From positions 1 to 64,000 of the forward strand of contig NZ_JAIUDA010000009.1 in the NCBI RefSeq assembly GCF_020179835.1: a stretch of DNA of 64,000 bases. The letters run 5' to 3'. A model generated the notes under the pieces. It searched no databases. It was not told the DNA's origin and worked only from the letters and a program-made list of their open reading frames with translations. Of this stretch, positions 15,715 through 22,488 are shown piece after piece; the stretch's first letter is position 1; every line of letters starts with the position of its first letter. Both the position numbers and the translations under genes were made by a program. This DNA is from Pantoea sp. alder81. GTDB lineage: Bacteria; Pseudomonadota; Gammaproteobacteria; Enterobacterales; Enterobacteriaceae.

Positions 15715-15876
15715 TTATCCGTGGATGACAAAGAGAGATTTACAGTACGGACAAAGCAAAGCCTGCTCTCTCGAAACTTTTGCAATAGGATGCTTGGAAG
15801 ATTTCCCGCAGTTTGGACACTTAGCGTCAGTATTTATTCTGGCGATACGGTCCATTACTTGACTGAAGTAGGACAT
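15715..15876 (-). CDS. YnfU-like zinc-ribbon small protein
   Basis: A 53-residue protein with two CxxC pairs, CPNCGKSSKHP and CPYCKSLF, about 23 residues apart, a classic zinc ribbon. It resembles YnfU of the E. coli Qin prophage in length and in the CPNC...SxH...CPxCxxxF pattern. Function of the family is unknown to me. It is followed at once by an intrinsic terminator, so it may be expressed as a short transcript. Confidence 0.6.
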   Translation of the reverse strand: MSYFSQVMDRIARINTDAKCPNCGKSSKHPIAKVSREQALLCPYCKSLFVIHG

Positions 15877-16120
15877 GGTAATCGGCCTTTTTTGTGAATG
15901 AGCCTAACTATAACATCATTGGTTGTTTTTTAATCTAAATGATTCCTACTGATGTTACACCACATCTTTTTCTGGGCGGGCTCTCCCATTCCCTCAAGCC
16001 AGTGAAGCCAAATATGTTTAACATCGGGTGCGCTCGCAAATGCGCCCTAAAATGACTGGCGATAATCAGGAGCTAGCATCACCTACTCATCTTTAGCGTA
16101 TTCGCTTATATCGCTCCACT

Positions 16121-16150
16121 TTGACCACTGTCCCTTTCAGCAGTGGTATT
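16121..16150 (+). promoter_or_regulatory. Promoter with inverted repeat upstream of the Rrf2-like gene
   Basis: TTGACC at 16121-16126 could be a -35 box. The perfect inverted repeat CCACTG (16125-16130) / CAGTGG (16141-16146) occupies the spacer and a poor -10 (GGTATT) follows. A dyad over the promoter suits autorepression by the Rrf2-like protein encoded 20 bases downstream. The rest of 15877-16167 is AT-rich and shows no other gene. Confidence 0.45.
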
Positions 16151-16167
16151 CTCTTCTAAGAGAAACA

Positions 16168-16521
16168 ATGAATGGCGGCCAAGTGATGCTTACCAGTAAA
16201 CAGAACAACGCTTTAAAAATCATGATGGCTCTGAATGAGGATGAGATTACAACTGTCAGAGATTTATCTTCATCTGTTTCACTCTCTGTTAGTTACCTTG
16301 AGAGTATGGTCGCAGTACTAAGAAATGAAGGTTTGGTTAAGGGGACGGCCGGCATGTATGGCGGCTATTCACTTTCCCGCAGCCCTTCCAGCATTACCGT
16401 GGCTGACATTTTAATTGCCTTCATTAAAGCAACTCCCCCTCATCCGGTGACCAAGGCTCTTACATCCGTTTCTCTTAGAGATTTGCAGGATTCTATTCAA
16501 TTTCCTAAGTCTCAAGCATAG
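16168..16521 (+). CDS. Rrf2-family transcriptional regulator without cysteines
   Basis: A 117-residue winged-helix protein of the Rrf2/IscR family: MLTSKQNNALKIMMALN, then TTVRDLSSSVSLSVSYLESMVAVLRNEGLVKGTAGMYGGYSLSR and the SITVADILIA helix. IscR-type members hold an Fe-S cluster with three cysteines in the C-terminal part; this protein contains no cysteine at all, so it cannot do so. It lies alone on the opposite strand between the lysis and terminase genes, a typical moron site. Targets unknown; the inverted repeat before it may be its operator. Confidence 0.75.
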   Translation: MNGGQVMLTSKQNNALKIMMALNEDEITTVRDLSSSVSLSVSYLESMVAVLRNEGLVKGTAGMYGGYSLSRSPSSITVADILIAFIKATPPHPVTKALTSVSLRDLQDSIQFPKSQA

Positions 16522-16544
16522 AGGCCTAAATCGCGCTTTCTGTA

Positions 16545-17006
16545 TCATTTGCACTGTTCGGAGATGTACTGCTGCAATCCGGCTATTTGCTTTCCGGCGA
16601 TTTCGATACGGCTTCTGAGGGTCCAATAATTTCGCTCAGCGGCGTCAGCAAGTCGGGGGCTGGCTGCATCATCCACGCCGGCGGTGCCGGTGGCGTTTGT
16701 CGCGGGACACTTTGCGTTGAGCTGCAGCCGACGTTTGCCAGTAGCAACATCATCATGCAGCAGATCGATAGTCGCCTGAGCATCGGCTAATTCCTTCGTG
16801 TATTTCGCATCGAGAGCAGCAACGTCGCGCTGACGCACCTGCATGTCATCTATGGTGGCGTTAGCCAAGTTAAGAGCATCAGATGCTTTATCGCGCTGAG
16901 CTTTGTAGTCGATGGCGTCGCCGCGATAAATGGCAGTCTGCACACCCAGCACAGCAACGAGCCCTAGCAAAATTGCGATAATTATGGCTTCAGCTTTAAA
17001 GGTCAT
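16545..17006 (-). CDS. Rz: Rz-like i-spanin
   Basis: A 153-residue inner-membrane spanin. An N-terminal signal-anchor (AIIIAILLGLVAVLGVQTAIY) is followed by a periplasmic coiled coil (KAQRDKASDALNLANATIDDMQVRQRDVAAL...). It pairs with Rz1 to fuse inner and outer membranes in the last step of lysis. It overlaps the endolysin gene by 11 bases and contains the whole Rz1 gene in another frame, as in lambda. Confidence 0.85.
   Translation of the reverse strand: MTFKAEAIIIAILLGLVAVLGVQTAIYRGDAIDYKAQRDKASDALNLANATIDDMQVRQRDVAALDAKYTKELADAQATIDLLHDDVATGKRRLQLNAKCPATNATGTAGVDDAASPRLADAAERNYWTLRSRIEIAGKQIAGLQQYISEQCK
16583..16783 (-). CDS. Rz1: Rz1-like o-spanin lipoprotein nested in Rz
   Basis: A 66-residue protein in a different frame inside Rz. 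MLRRLSICCMMMLLLANVGCSS is a lipoprotein signal with lipobox ANVGC, and the mature part is Pro-rich (VPRQTPPAPPAWMMQPAPDL), the hallmark of Rz1. It is anchored in the outer membrane and binds the C-terminus of Rz. The nested arrangement is the lambda one. Confidence 0.85.
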   Translation of the reverse strand: MLRRLSICCMMMLLLANVGCSSTQSVPRQTPPAPPAWMMQPAPDLLTPLSEIIGPSEAVSKSPESK

Positions 17007-17499
17007 TCGCGCTTTCCGCCAGGCAGAGAGAACGCTCCATGTCGCGGCGATTCATCAGGCCTTTCCACTTCATGCCACCGGCGTATACCCAGCGACGAAG
17101 CTCTTCGCATGCTCCAGCCTGGTCGCCAGCGTTAAGCTTTTTCAGGAGAGTGGACTTGGAGAATGCTGACGTGCCGACGTTATAGGTGAAACTGTAGAGC
17201 GCGGCGCGCGGATATTCACCCAGCGGCACCTTGACCATGGAGTCGACAGTCTTCTTAACCGGCTGCAAATCATTCCACATCAGGCGATCGCATTCCCGGT
17301 CGGTGTATTTGCGGCCTTTCACGATATCGCTGCCAGTATGTCCGTCGCAGACAGTCCACACTCCAGCGACATCTTTGTAAGGCTCGTACACTCGACCTTC
17401 TACCCCATCCTTTCCGCCAAGGAATACCGTAGCGATAAGCATGGCTCCGCCGCCGGCAGCAGCAATAAGCCTGTTGCGCAGTGTGTTAGACATTGCCAT
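16996..17499 (-). CDS. SAR endolysin (R21-type muramidase)
   Basis: A 167-residue glycoside hydrolase family 24 lysozyme. The N-terminal segment (RNRLIAAAGGGAMLIATVFLGG) is a signal-arrest-release helix rich in Gly/Ala, which holds the enzyme inactive in the membrane until depolarisation. The catalytic triad has the family spacing: E34, D43 and T49 (E-8-D-5-T), followed by HTGSDI and the YSFTYNVGTSAFSKSTLLKKLN region. ATG 17499 has GAGGA eight bases before it. It follows the pinholin, as in phage 21. Confidence 0.9.
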   Translation of the reverse strand: MAMSNTLRNRLIAAAGGGAMLIATVFLGGKDGVEGRVYEPYKDVAGVWTVCDGHTGSDIVKGRKYTDRECDRLMWNDLQPVKKTVDSMVKVPLGEYPRAALYSFTYNVGTSAFSKSTLLKKLNAGDQAGACEELRRWVYAGGMKWKGLMNRRDMERSLCLAESANDL

Positions 17500-17503
17500 T
17501 GGG

Positions 17504-17746
17504 TTAATCCTCGGTGAGGTCGGGCGCGGTGGGCCAGCGTTGAAGCGCTTTAATCTGCGCCATTGTGGCCTTGCGCTTGTAATACCAGTTGATGCCGAGC
17601 GTGAATAGCGCAACCAGAATACCGGCCAGCACGCCAACAGCACTCCATTCATCGGGACTTAACCGGGTCAGCAGACCGTTGGCAATGGTCCCGGCAGATG
17701 CGCCGTATGCCGCGCCTGATGCCAGTTTGCTCATATCGATACTCAT
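17504..17746 (-). CDS. Pinholin, phage 21 S-like, with possible dual start
   Basis: An 80-residue class II holin with two membrane segments: a Gly/Ala-rich first helix (LASGAAYGASAGTIANGLL) and a second helix (EWSAVGVLAGILVALFTLGINWYY) followed by a basic tail. This matches S of phage 21, whose first segment leaves the membrane to open small channels that depolarise the cell and release the SAR endolysin. Two start codons, Met1 (17746) and Met5 (17734), recall the holin/antiholin pair, although no Lys separates them here. Confidence 0.85.
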   Translation of the reverse strand: MSIDMSKLASGAAYGASAGTIANGLLTRLSPDEWSAVGVLAGILVALFTLGINWYYKRKATMAQIKALQRWPTAPDLTED

Positions 17747-17842
17747 ATACACCTCGCTGTTCGCTTGGTGCCGCCTGTAGTCGTAAGAAAAGTGCGCGCA
17801 TCCCCACACAGCAATGAGGGTCTGAATAAGTTTTGGGATGGC

Positions 17843-17875
17843 GCAAAAAAGAAAAGGCCCGCCAAGGCGAGCCCA
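17843..17875 (-). terminator. tR'-like terminator upstream of the lysis genes
   Basis: On the minus strand GGCTCGC-CTTG-GCGGGCC is followed by TTTTCTTTTTT. It lies about 100 bases before the pinholin start and after AT-rich sequence that could hold the late promoter. This is the layout at which Q antiterminates in lambdoid phages. The late promoter itself I cannot place with certainty. Confidence 0.7.
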
Positions 17876-17991
17876 TAAATATTTTTGATTAAATAGCCTG
17901 CGAATGATGCCGATAACTCTAGTTTGGAATTATCATATATCCGCGCTTAGCGAGAACATGCCCCACATTTTGATTGGCAAGGATTCCCAAC

Positions 17992-18381
17992 ATGTTAAAA
18001 AAAATAACTCTTATATCTGCACTGACTGTTTCAGCATTTTCTCAGCAAGCTCAAGCTGCTGACGCAATTGATGGCTGGACGTATATAAGCAACACTGCCA
18101 ACTCTAATTTTTATGTCAAAAACGGCACCCTTAAACAAAAACAAGGTGTGCGCTCAATGCTCATACAACAAGTTCCTAGCTCAAAAACCAGTAACGATGA
18201 GGTTTTGTTTAGGCGAGTGTCCATCCCTGTTCAGGCATGCCTGGACGAGTATGGCGAAATCTCAATGTATGACTTAGGTGGTAGATTGGTAGCTAAGTTT
18301 GATTACGTAAAAGGCGGATCGAGCGTTGCTGCATTTACTGCTGACCTAATGTGTATCGATGCGGACAAGCCACTGAAGTAA
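17992..18381 (+). CDS. Secreted periplasmic moron protein
   Basis: A 129-residue protein with a Sec signal peptide (MLKKITLISALTVSAFSQQAQA, cleavage before ADAIDGW). ATG 17992 has AAGGA eight bases upstream. The mature part is beta-rich (WTYISNTANSNFYVKNGTL, RRVSIPVQACLDEYGEISMYDLGG) with two cysteines, faintly like surface-adhesin E-type domains. It is on the plus strand between the Q-position gene and the lysis genes and is therefore expressed apart from the late operon, possibly in lysogens. Function unknown. Confidence 0.6.
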   Translation: MLKKITLISALTVSAFSQQAQAADAIDGWTYISNTANSNFYVKNGTLKQKQGVRSMLIQQVPSSKTSNDEVLFRRVSIPVQACLDEYGEISMYDLGGRLVAKFDYVKGGSSVAAFTADLMCIDADKPLK

Positions 18382-18390
18382 ATTCATATT

Positions 18391-18426
18391 AAAAAAGCGC
18401 CTTCGGTTGGTAGCCGCGGCGCCTTT
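18391..18426 (+). terminator. Possible bidirectional terminator
   Basis: GCGCC (18397-18401) pairs with GGCGC (18418-18422), flanked by A-run and CTTTAT. It follows the secreted-protein gene. Moderate stem and long loop, so only a tentative call. Confidence 0.4.
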
Positions 18427-18537
18427 ATGTCACTCACTGTGAAGGAAATTGCTCAGTACGCTTTACTTCCCGAGCGTATAACGAATATGCCAGGTACTAT
18501 GCCCTTTGTCTTTAGCTATTCGTGCTATTCATTCTCT

Positions 18538-19161
18538 TCACGCTGCCATTTTAGGAATCTCTTTCTCCATTTCGCGCTTAATTGCGTAAAACATTTCTCC
18601 TTCGAGGATATCTAGCGCCCATTTCATTCTGTTTCGTGCTTCCTTCTGGCTGATGCCGGTGAAGTAAATCAGCGATGAACCGATATTTTGCACGCTCTTG
18701 CGCTTGCAGTATCGTAATCTGGCTACGTTTCGAACCGGGTTATCCTTACCGAACGTCTTCACCATGACAGATTCAACGAAGGCAGCATCATCTGATTCTT
18801 TGGCGAGAGCGATGATGTTTGCTGTTGAGGTTTGCGGCATAAGCAGGTCGCGGGCTTTGCGAAATAACTCCTCACCACGCAGGCCTTCACAGTGCAGCTC
18901 TGACACGATTTTCTCTATCTGCTTACCCTTCTGCTCACTCCATTCGCAGCGCATCATCAGGCGGCCGATGACGTTCACTTCACCGCGGTCGTAATCTTCA
19001 TTGCCGAGGTGCTGACCCCATACGGTGAGCATGTGACGAACCCATGCCTGTTGCGAGGTGTTGATGGTCTTCCAGCCATTGCCAAACAGTCGGCGCATGT
19101 CAGCAGAGCTACGTACACCGGCAAGCCTGACGATTTGCTGAAAGTCTCGTTCAATGCGCAT
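18538..19161 (-). CDS. Putative late antitermination protein in the Q position
   Basis: A 207-residue protein placed after rusA and ylcG and before the lysis genes, where lambdoid phages encode Q. I do not see a classical Q zinc finger; the C-terminal half (NVARLRYCKRKSVQNIGSSLIYFTGISQKEARNRMKWALDILEGEMF) resembles a sigma-region-4-like or DUF1133-like helical domain. A Q role would match the tR'-like terminator ahead of the lysis genes. The functional call rests on position, hence the moderate confidence. Confidence 0.5.
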   Translation of the reverse strand: MRIERDFQQIVRLAGVRSSADMRRLFGNGWKTINTSQQAWVRHMLTVWGQHLGNEDYDRGEVNVIGRLMMRCEWSEQKGKQIEKIVSELHCEGLRGEELFRKARDLLMPQTSTANIIALAKESDDAAFVESVMVKTFGKDNPVRNVARLRYCKRKSVQNIGSSLIYFTGISQKEARNRMKWALDILEGEMFYAIKREMEKEIPKMAA

Positions 19162-19276
19162 GCTTTGGCCCTCTCAGTTTCAGCTCTAATCTCAGGAGTC
19201 GGTAGTTACTCTCATACATGCCAGGCACCCGCATAATCCTTAGCCGGAACCATTTCTTTTTCAGGGATTCAATCAT
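19151..19276 (-). CDS. ylcG: YlcG-family small protein
   Basis: A 41-residue basic protein overlapping the rusA stop (ATGA) and the start of the Q-position gene. The pattern KKKWFRLRIMRVPGMYESNYRLLRLELKL matches DLP12 YlcG (RWGRLRLYRFPGSVLTDYRIL). DLP12 has the same order, ybcO-rusA-ylcG-Q. Function unknown. Confidence 0.7.
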   Translation of the reverse strand: MIESLKKKWFRLRIMRVPGMYESNYRLLRLELKLRGPKHAH

Positions 19277-19638
19277 GCTGCCTGCTCCATCTCAGTGATG
19301 ATGATTTCCAGCCTGCCGCCTTTCACCACTTCGCAGCGCACCATACGCACGTCATCAATGAGGCTGTCGTCAGCTATGACGCCTGCATGGGTGAGTGAGT
19401 CGAGGGGAGCTTTGAATAGGTTGTCGAGGTCACGCCGGGCGCGTGTAGGTGGATAAGCGAGAATTTTTACTTTGAGCCTGCCGGCCAGTTGGTATTGCTG
19501 ATTTGATTCGGTGATTTGCTGAGTTACTGCTGAGGTGTATTCCCTTCCCTTTTTGCTTTTTATCTTTCGACCGCGGAAGACTGAGAAAAGGTGATTATTT
19601 CCTGGCGGCCAGGGTAGCGTTATCCTGTATTCGTTCAT
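19273..19638 (-). CDS. rusA: RusA Holliday-junction resolvase
   Basis: A 121-residue endonuclease that resolves Holliday junctions made during phage recombination. The RusA pattern is clear: ITLPWPPGNNHLF at the start, a basic patch, then RRDLDNLFKAPLDSLTHAGVIADDSLIDDVRMV with the conserved metal-binding aspartates. It sits in the nin-like region between ybcO and ylcG, with four-base overlaps on both sides. Confidence 0.9.
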   Translation of the reverse strand: MNEYRITLPWPPGNNHLFSVFRGRKIKSKKGREYTSAVTQQITESNQQYQLAGRLKVKILAYPPTRARRDLDNLFKAPLDSLTHAGVIADDSLIDDVRMVRCEVVKGGRLEIIITEMEQAA

Positions 19639-19925
19639 CGCTTTAGCTTGCCCTCTTCAAGTAGTGCGCTCTGCGTCCTGATTACGCCCTCGAGGTGAGC
19701 GAGTCGTGTCTCGGTTATTTCACAGTGACGCGTGCGGCGATCAATCTCGTCATGGCATGCTGAACAAGCCCATGCGCCGAACAGGTCATCAGGCTTCATT
19801 CCGGTGCCACAAATACCAGGCATACGGTAATGCGCGAGAACTGTTGTTTCAGGATTGCCGTTGCAGATACCGACTAACCTGACCTGGCATTCCCTGCCCC
19901 GCGCTTCTTTACGTAATTTACTCAT
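19635..19925 (-). CDS. ybcO: YbcO-like nuclease (DUF1364)
   Basis: A 96-residue protein of the YbcO family, small HNH-like nucleases of the lambdoid nin region. It has RGRECQVRLVGICNGNPETTVLAHYR, then GMKPDDLFGAWACSACHDEIDRRTR, with paired cysteines and His for metal binding. Coupled by overlap to rusA and to the gene before it. The biochemical role in phage growth is unclear. Confidence 0.8.
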   Translation of the reverse strand: MSKLRKEARGRECQVRLVGICNGNPETTVLAHYRMPGICGTGMKPDDLFGAWACSACHDEIDRRTRHCEITETRLAHLEGVIRTQSALLEEGKLKR

Positions 19926-20091
19926 CGTCCACTCCCATTAGTCCGTTCGGATCTGACGCCCATATTTCTTCGACGCAACTTTCGCAACAGTAAGTCTCTG
20001 CATCGGCCAGGGTAATGCCACAGAACACGCAGACCAAAGCAGATTGCTCGCCAGCGCCAGTGGGCTGATTTGATGGGGTTGTGTTGCTCAT
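19918..20091 (-). CDS. Small cysteine-rich protein before ybcO
   Basis: A 57-residue frame starting at ATG 20091 with a zinc-finger-like segment CVFCGITLADAETYCCESCVEEIW. It overlaps the next gene by eight bases and lies inside a second, longer open frame (19922-20212) with its own cysteine motif. Either two overlapping genes exist or one gene has been split by a frameshift. The C-terminal part in this frame reads as a normal protein, so it is probably expressed. Confidence 0.45.
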   Translation of the reverse strand: MSNTTPSNQPTGAGEQSALVCVFCGITLADAETYCCESCVEEIWASDPNGLMGVDDE

Positions 20092-20212
20092 ACTCTTCCC
20101 ACTTGAGGTCGGTTTCACAGGACTCACATGCGACTCCATACCAATGCTTGTCTTCACTGGTGAGGGTGGTGTGGCAGCGGTGGCAGCGTTCATGACCAGC
20201 ATTTCTGCTCAT
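19922..20212 (-). CDS. Zinc-ribbon protein, C-terminal half doubtful
   Basis: The first 50 residues look genuine, with CHRCHTTLTSEDKHWYGVACESCETDLKWEEYE forming a four-cysteine zinc ribbon. After about residue 50 this frame becomes rich in Trp, Arg and Leu and looks like a shadow of the overlapping frame. A single-base frameshift near 20090-20040 would join this N-terminus to the cysteine-rich C-terminus of the other frame. Start overlaps the previous gene. Confidence 0.4.
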   Translation of the reverse strand: MSRNAGHERCHRCHTTLTSEDKHWYGVACESCETDLKWEEYEQHNPIKSAHWRWRAICFGLRVLWHYPGRCRDLLLRKLRRRNMGVRSERTNGSGR

Positions 20213-20390
20213 AGGTGTGGTCTCTCCGGGGTGGATAATTACCTTCAGGCAGCAGCGCGCTGACCAGCCATAAGCGGGGATCGGTTGCTAATGTCTTTCG
20301 GGTTTGGATGTTGCGAGATTTGTAGCGGGAAATGATCTCGTTGGCAGTGGCTGTGTCTACAGGCTCGTGTGAGAACCATGTTGATTTCAT
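20190..20390 (-). CDS. Conserved-type small protein of the nin region
   Basis: A 66-residue protein (MKSTWFSHEPVDTATANEI... ending DHTYEQKCWS) chained by overlap to the genes on both sides. It is hydrophilic with a short hydrophobic middle (LWLVSALLPEG). I recall similar small proteins in lambdoid nin regions but can give no function. Confidence 0.5.
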   Translation of the reverse strand: MKSTWFSHEPVDTATANEIISRYKSRNIQTRKTLATDPRLWLVSALLPEGNYPPRRDHTYEQKCWS

Positions 20391-20593
20391 CTGGCCCTTC
20401 TCCTGCTATCAGTTGCGTGGTGCCTGATTTGTGAAATCAATGCTGGCGTTTTTTTCAGTCCGAGGAATGTTGCTTTTGCATTGATGGACATCTGGCTCTT
20501 GCCAAGCAGGTCGGCGAGTAAGGCTGTCGGGGTTGATGGATATTCGTTGCAGAGGATTTCTATTTCCTCTCTGCGCCAGTGGCGTTTAGGCAT
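20387..20593 (-). CDS. Small helix-turn-helix protein
   Basis: A 68-residue basic protein with the pattern HWRREEIEILCNEYPSTPTALLADLLGKSQMSINAKATFLGLKK, a homeodomain-like helix-turn-helix often seen in phage DNA-binding proteins and next to homing endonucleases. It overlaps both neighbours by a few bases. Target unknown. Confidence 0.55.
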   Translation of the reverse strand: MPKRHWRREEIEILCNEYPSTPTALLADLLGKSQMSINAKATFLGLKKTPALISQIRHHATDSRRRAR

Positions 20594-21041
20594 TTTGTTT
20601 GTCCTTGAGTTTTTGATATTCGCTATCGTGTGGAATGGTCAGCGCCAGTCCGAATTGCGCGCACCACTGCTCAACCTGAGTCAGGAAGAAATGCATATCT
20701 CCGGTATCGAGGCTGGATGTGTGGCGTGGTTCGTAGTTGGTGACCTTTTCGCCGGTAACGAAGTCGGTGTAGGTGATTTCTTCGCAGCCAAGGTAAGTTC
20801 GCTTGAGGTTGCGCTTTACCCAGTCAGGTGTGGCGTCGCTGCGTCCGGATTTAATGAGGTATTCACTGATTTCGCCAAACCACATATGGGCCAGGCTGTT
20901 CTGCGATAGGCTGCGTTTTTCTTTCCATGGCTTGAGGGTAAGACGGTAGCATTCGCCGGATTCGAGCAGAGGTTGAAGCTGTTTTCCGATAGCGCTGAAG
21001 TTTGCCTTATGAAGTCTAACGCCCTCTTTTGGTATCTTCAT
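20586..21041 (-). CDS. ninB: NinB-like recombination protein
   Basis: A 151-residue protein with the NinB (Orf) signature RSLSQNSLAHMWFGEISEYL after an N-terminal beta region, then DWVKRNLKRTYLG and ALTIPHDSEYQ. NinB binds single-stranded DNA and SSB and helps load recombination proteins in place of RecFOR. It opens the nin-like run that ends in the Q-position gene. The Nudix cassette on the other strand separates it from the replication genes. Confidence 0.7.
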   Translation of the reverse strand: MKIPKEGVRLHKANFSAIGKQLQPLLESGECYRLTLKPWKEKRSLSQNSLAHMWFGEISEYLIKSGRSDATPDWVKRNLKRTYLGCEEITYTDFVTGEKVTNYEPRHTSSLDTGDMHFFLTQVEQWCAQFGLALTIPHDSEYQKLKDKQNA

Positions 21042-21160
21042 AGCATTACTGATATGATTCGTAATTGCCTAACTTAAGGTTATGAAATACATTTAATCGT
21101 TGCGCTATAGAACTAATAACTTTATGAGAATTCATTTTAAGATACATTTCAGGAGCTCCA

Positions 21161-21778
21161 ATGTCAGTATCAAAAGATTTTCTGATGTCAGTTTATGAAA
21201 GATGTAATGAACACATAAAAGAGCAGTCTTCTAAAAGAGATCAAACCATCGCTTTCTATCTTGTTATCTTATCGTTTTACATTGGTTCATATACTTCCTT
21301 CAGTAAAATGATATCCAGCCAATATTCAGCTATATTTTTAAATTTAGTTATATGTATGATTGGAGGGATGACAATAAGAACCCTCTCTGGGTTGCGATCA
21401 TGGCAAATGCAATACACCGACTCGGCCCTAGCACTTAACAAAATACTTGCAAGGGATAAACTTGATTTATGCGACGTTAACCAAAGCATAAGAAATTTCT
21501 TCCAAAAACAGAACCAAAGATATAGCAACATGAGTTTTGAAGGGATGTTAAAAGGTATTGAGAATAGAGTCATATTTTGTATGATTCTAATCTCAGGATT
21601 TCCGACTGCTATACTTGTCAAAGAGATTTTTGCACTATTGAAGGTTAACAATGATTTTTTGACTGCCTCCGTCAAGGTATTGGTCTATTGTACGTATGTC
21701 TTATACTATCTTTATAATACACGAAAGATTATACGCCATTCTGCTAACCAACCAACTTGGATTGTCAATTTTGAATAA
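21161..21778 (+). CDS. Four-helix membrane protein of a two-gene accessory cassette
   Basis: A 205-residue membrane protein with hydrophobic segments near residues 29-46, 57-75, 136-155 and 166-186, arranged two plus two around a cytosolic helical loop. It is much AT-richer than its neighbours and is read against the replication/nin operon. AGGAG lies before the ATG. The next gene, a Nudix hydrolase, overlaps its stop, so the two are co-translated. SLATT and S-4TM effector proteins of nucleotide-signalling defence systems have similar layouts, but I cannot prove membership. Probably lysogen-expressed cargo. Confidence 0.6.
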   Translation: MSVSKDFLMSVYERCNEHIKEQSSKRDQTIAFYLVILSFYIGSYTSFSKMISSQYSAIFLNLVICMIGGMTIRTLSGLRSWQMQYTDSALALNKILARDKLDLCDVNQSIRNFFQKQNQRYSNMSFEGMLKGIENRVIFCMILISGFPTAILVKEIFALLKVNNDFLTASVKVLVYCTYVLYYLYNTRKIIRHSANQPTWIVNFE

Positions 21779-22256
21779 GGTTATTTTCGAAAACAGCATG
21801 CTATCAGTCTCGGTCGATGAACTGGGTTACCTCAAGCTCCTTCAAAAAAATGGTGGGGTTGTAATAATACCTGTTTATCAAAATAAATACGCAATTATTC
21901 AACATTCAAGAAATGGTGAGGTTTTGTATGAGTTCCCTCGGGGATTCATTGAGCCTGGAGAAACCCATTTGATAGGGGGAGAAAGAGAACTCAAAGAAGA
22001 GCTAAACCTAGAATCCTCCAATAGTTATGTACTAGGGAGGCTTTCAACTGACTCAGGGTTAATATCGGACAAAATCCAAGCAATAATTTGTGAAGTTAAT
22101 GATGTAAGTTCCCTCACCCCTCAAAAAGAAGAAGGTGTGATTTGTTGTAATTTCCACTCACTCGAAGAAATTATTGGTATGATTAAAGAGGGGTTAATTA
22201 AAGATAATTTTACCCTGGCGGCATTTATGCTGCTGATTGCTAACAATAAAAAATAA
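21771..22256 (+). CDS. Nudix hydrolase of the membrane-protein cassette
   Basis: A 161-residue Nudix protein. The Nudix box is clear at residues 58-80: G58, E64, R72-E73-L74, E76-E77, with Asn79 in place of the usual Gly. The N-terminal part (KVIFENSMLSVSVDELGY, GVVIIPVYQNKYAIIQHS, YEFPRGFIEPGE) is like ADP-ribose pyrophosphatases. I propose TTG 21771, which overlaps the stop of the membrane protein gene; ATG 21798 is the alternative. The substrate may be a nucleoside diphosphate derivative. Pairing with a membrane protein suggests a signalling or defence role rather than housekeeping. Confidence 0.75.
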   Translation: MNKVIFENSMLSVSVDELGYLKLLQKNGGVVIIPVYQNKYAIIQHSRNGEVLYEFPRGFIEPGETHLIGGERELKEELNLESSNSYVLGRLSTDSGLISDKIQAIICEVNDVSSLTPQKEEGVICCNFHSLEEIIGMIKEGLIKDNFTLAAFMLLIANNKK

Positions 22257-22335
22257 TCAGTTAACACCTTAAGACAATATTTCTTTTTAAATACTGAATC
22301 CGAGAAACACTGATGTAATAAAATATCAGACCATT

Positions 22336-22458
22336 CTAATTATTACTTAAGTTACCCATTTGGTTTACATCCCAACTGCATTGCACTCTGTCGTCAAAAA
22401 TCGTCCCTATGGTAGTAATCGCCACCATGTCGATAAACTCTCGTGCACACTTCGCCAT
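22336..22458 (-). CDS. Possible 40-residue protein after gene P
   Basis: A short frame (MAKCAREFIDMVAITTIGTIF...) starting 30 bases after the P-like gene, with a weak AGCAGG-like site. It would be read from the early right operon. There is no homology that I recognise. The remaining intergenic sequence to 22256 is AT-rich without clear signals. Confidence 0.3.
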   Translation of the reverse strand: MAKCAREFIDMVAITTIGTIFDDRVQCSWDVNQMGNLSNN

Positions 22459-22488
22459 AAGAGCCTGCTGCTAATACTTATCCCTTGG

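Noticed and set aside
18427..18615. 62-codon plus-strand frame
   Set aside because: It overlaps the end of the Q-position gene and has no translation signal; it looks like a shadow.
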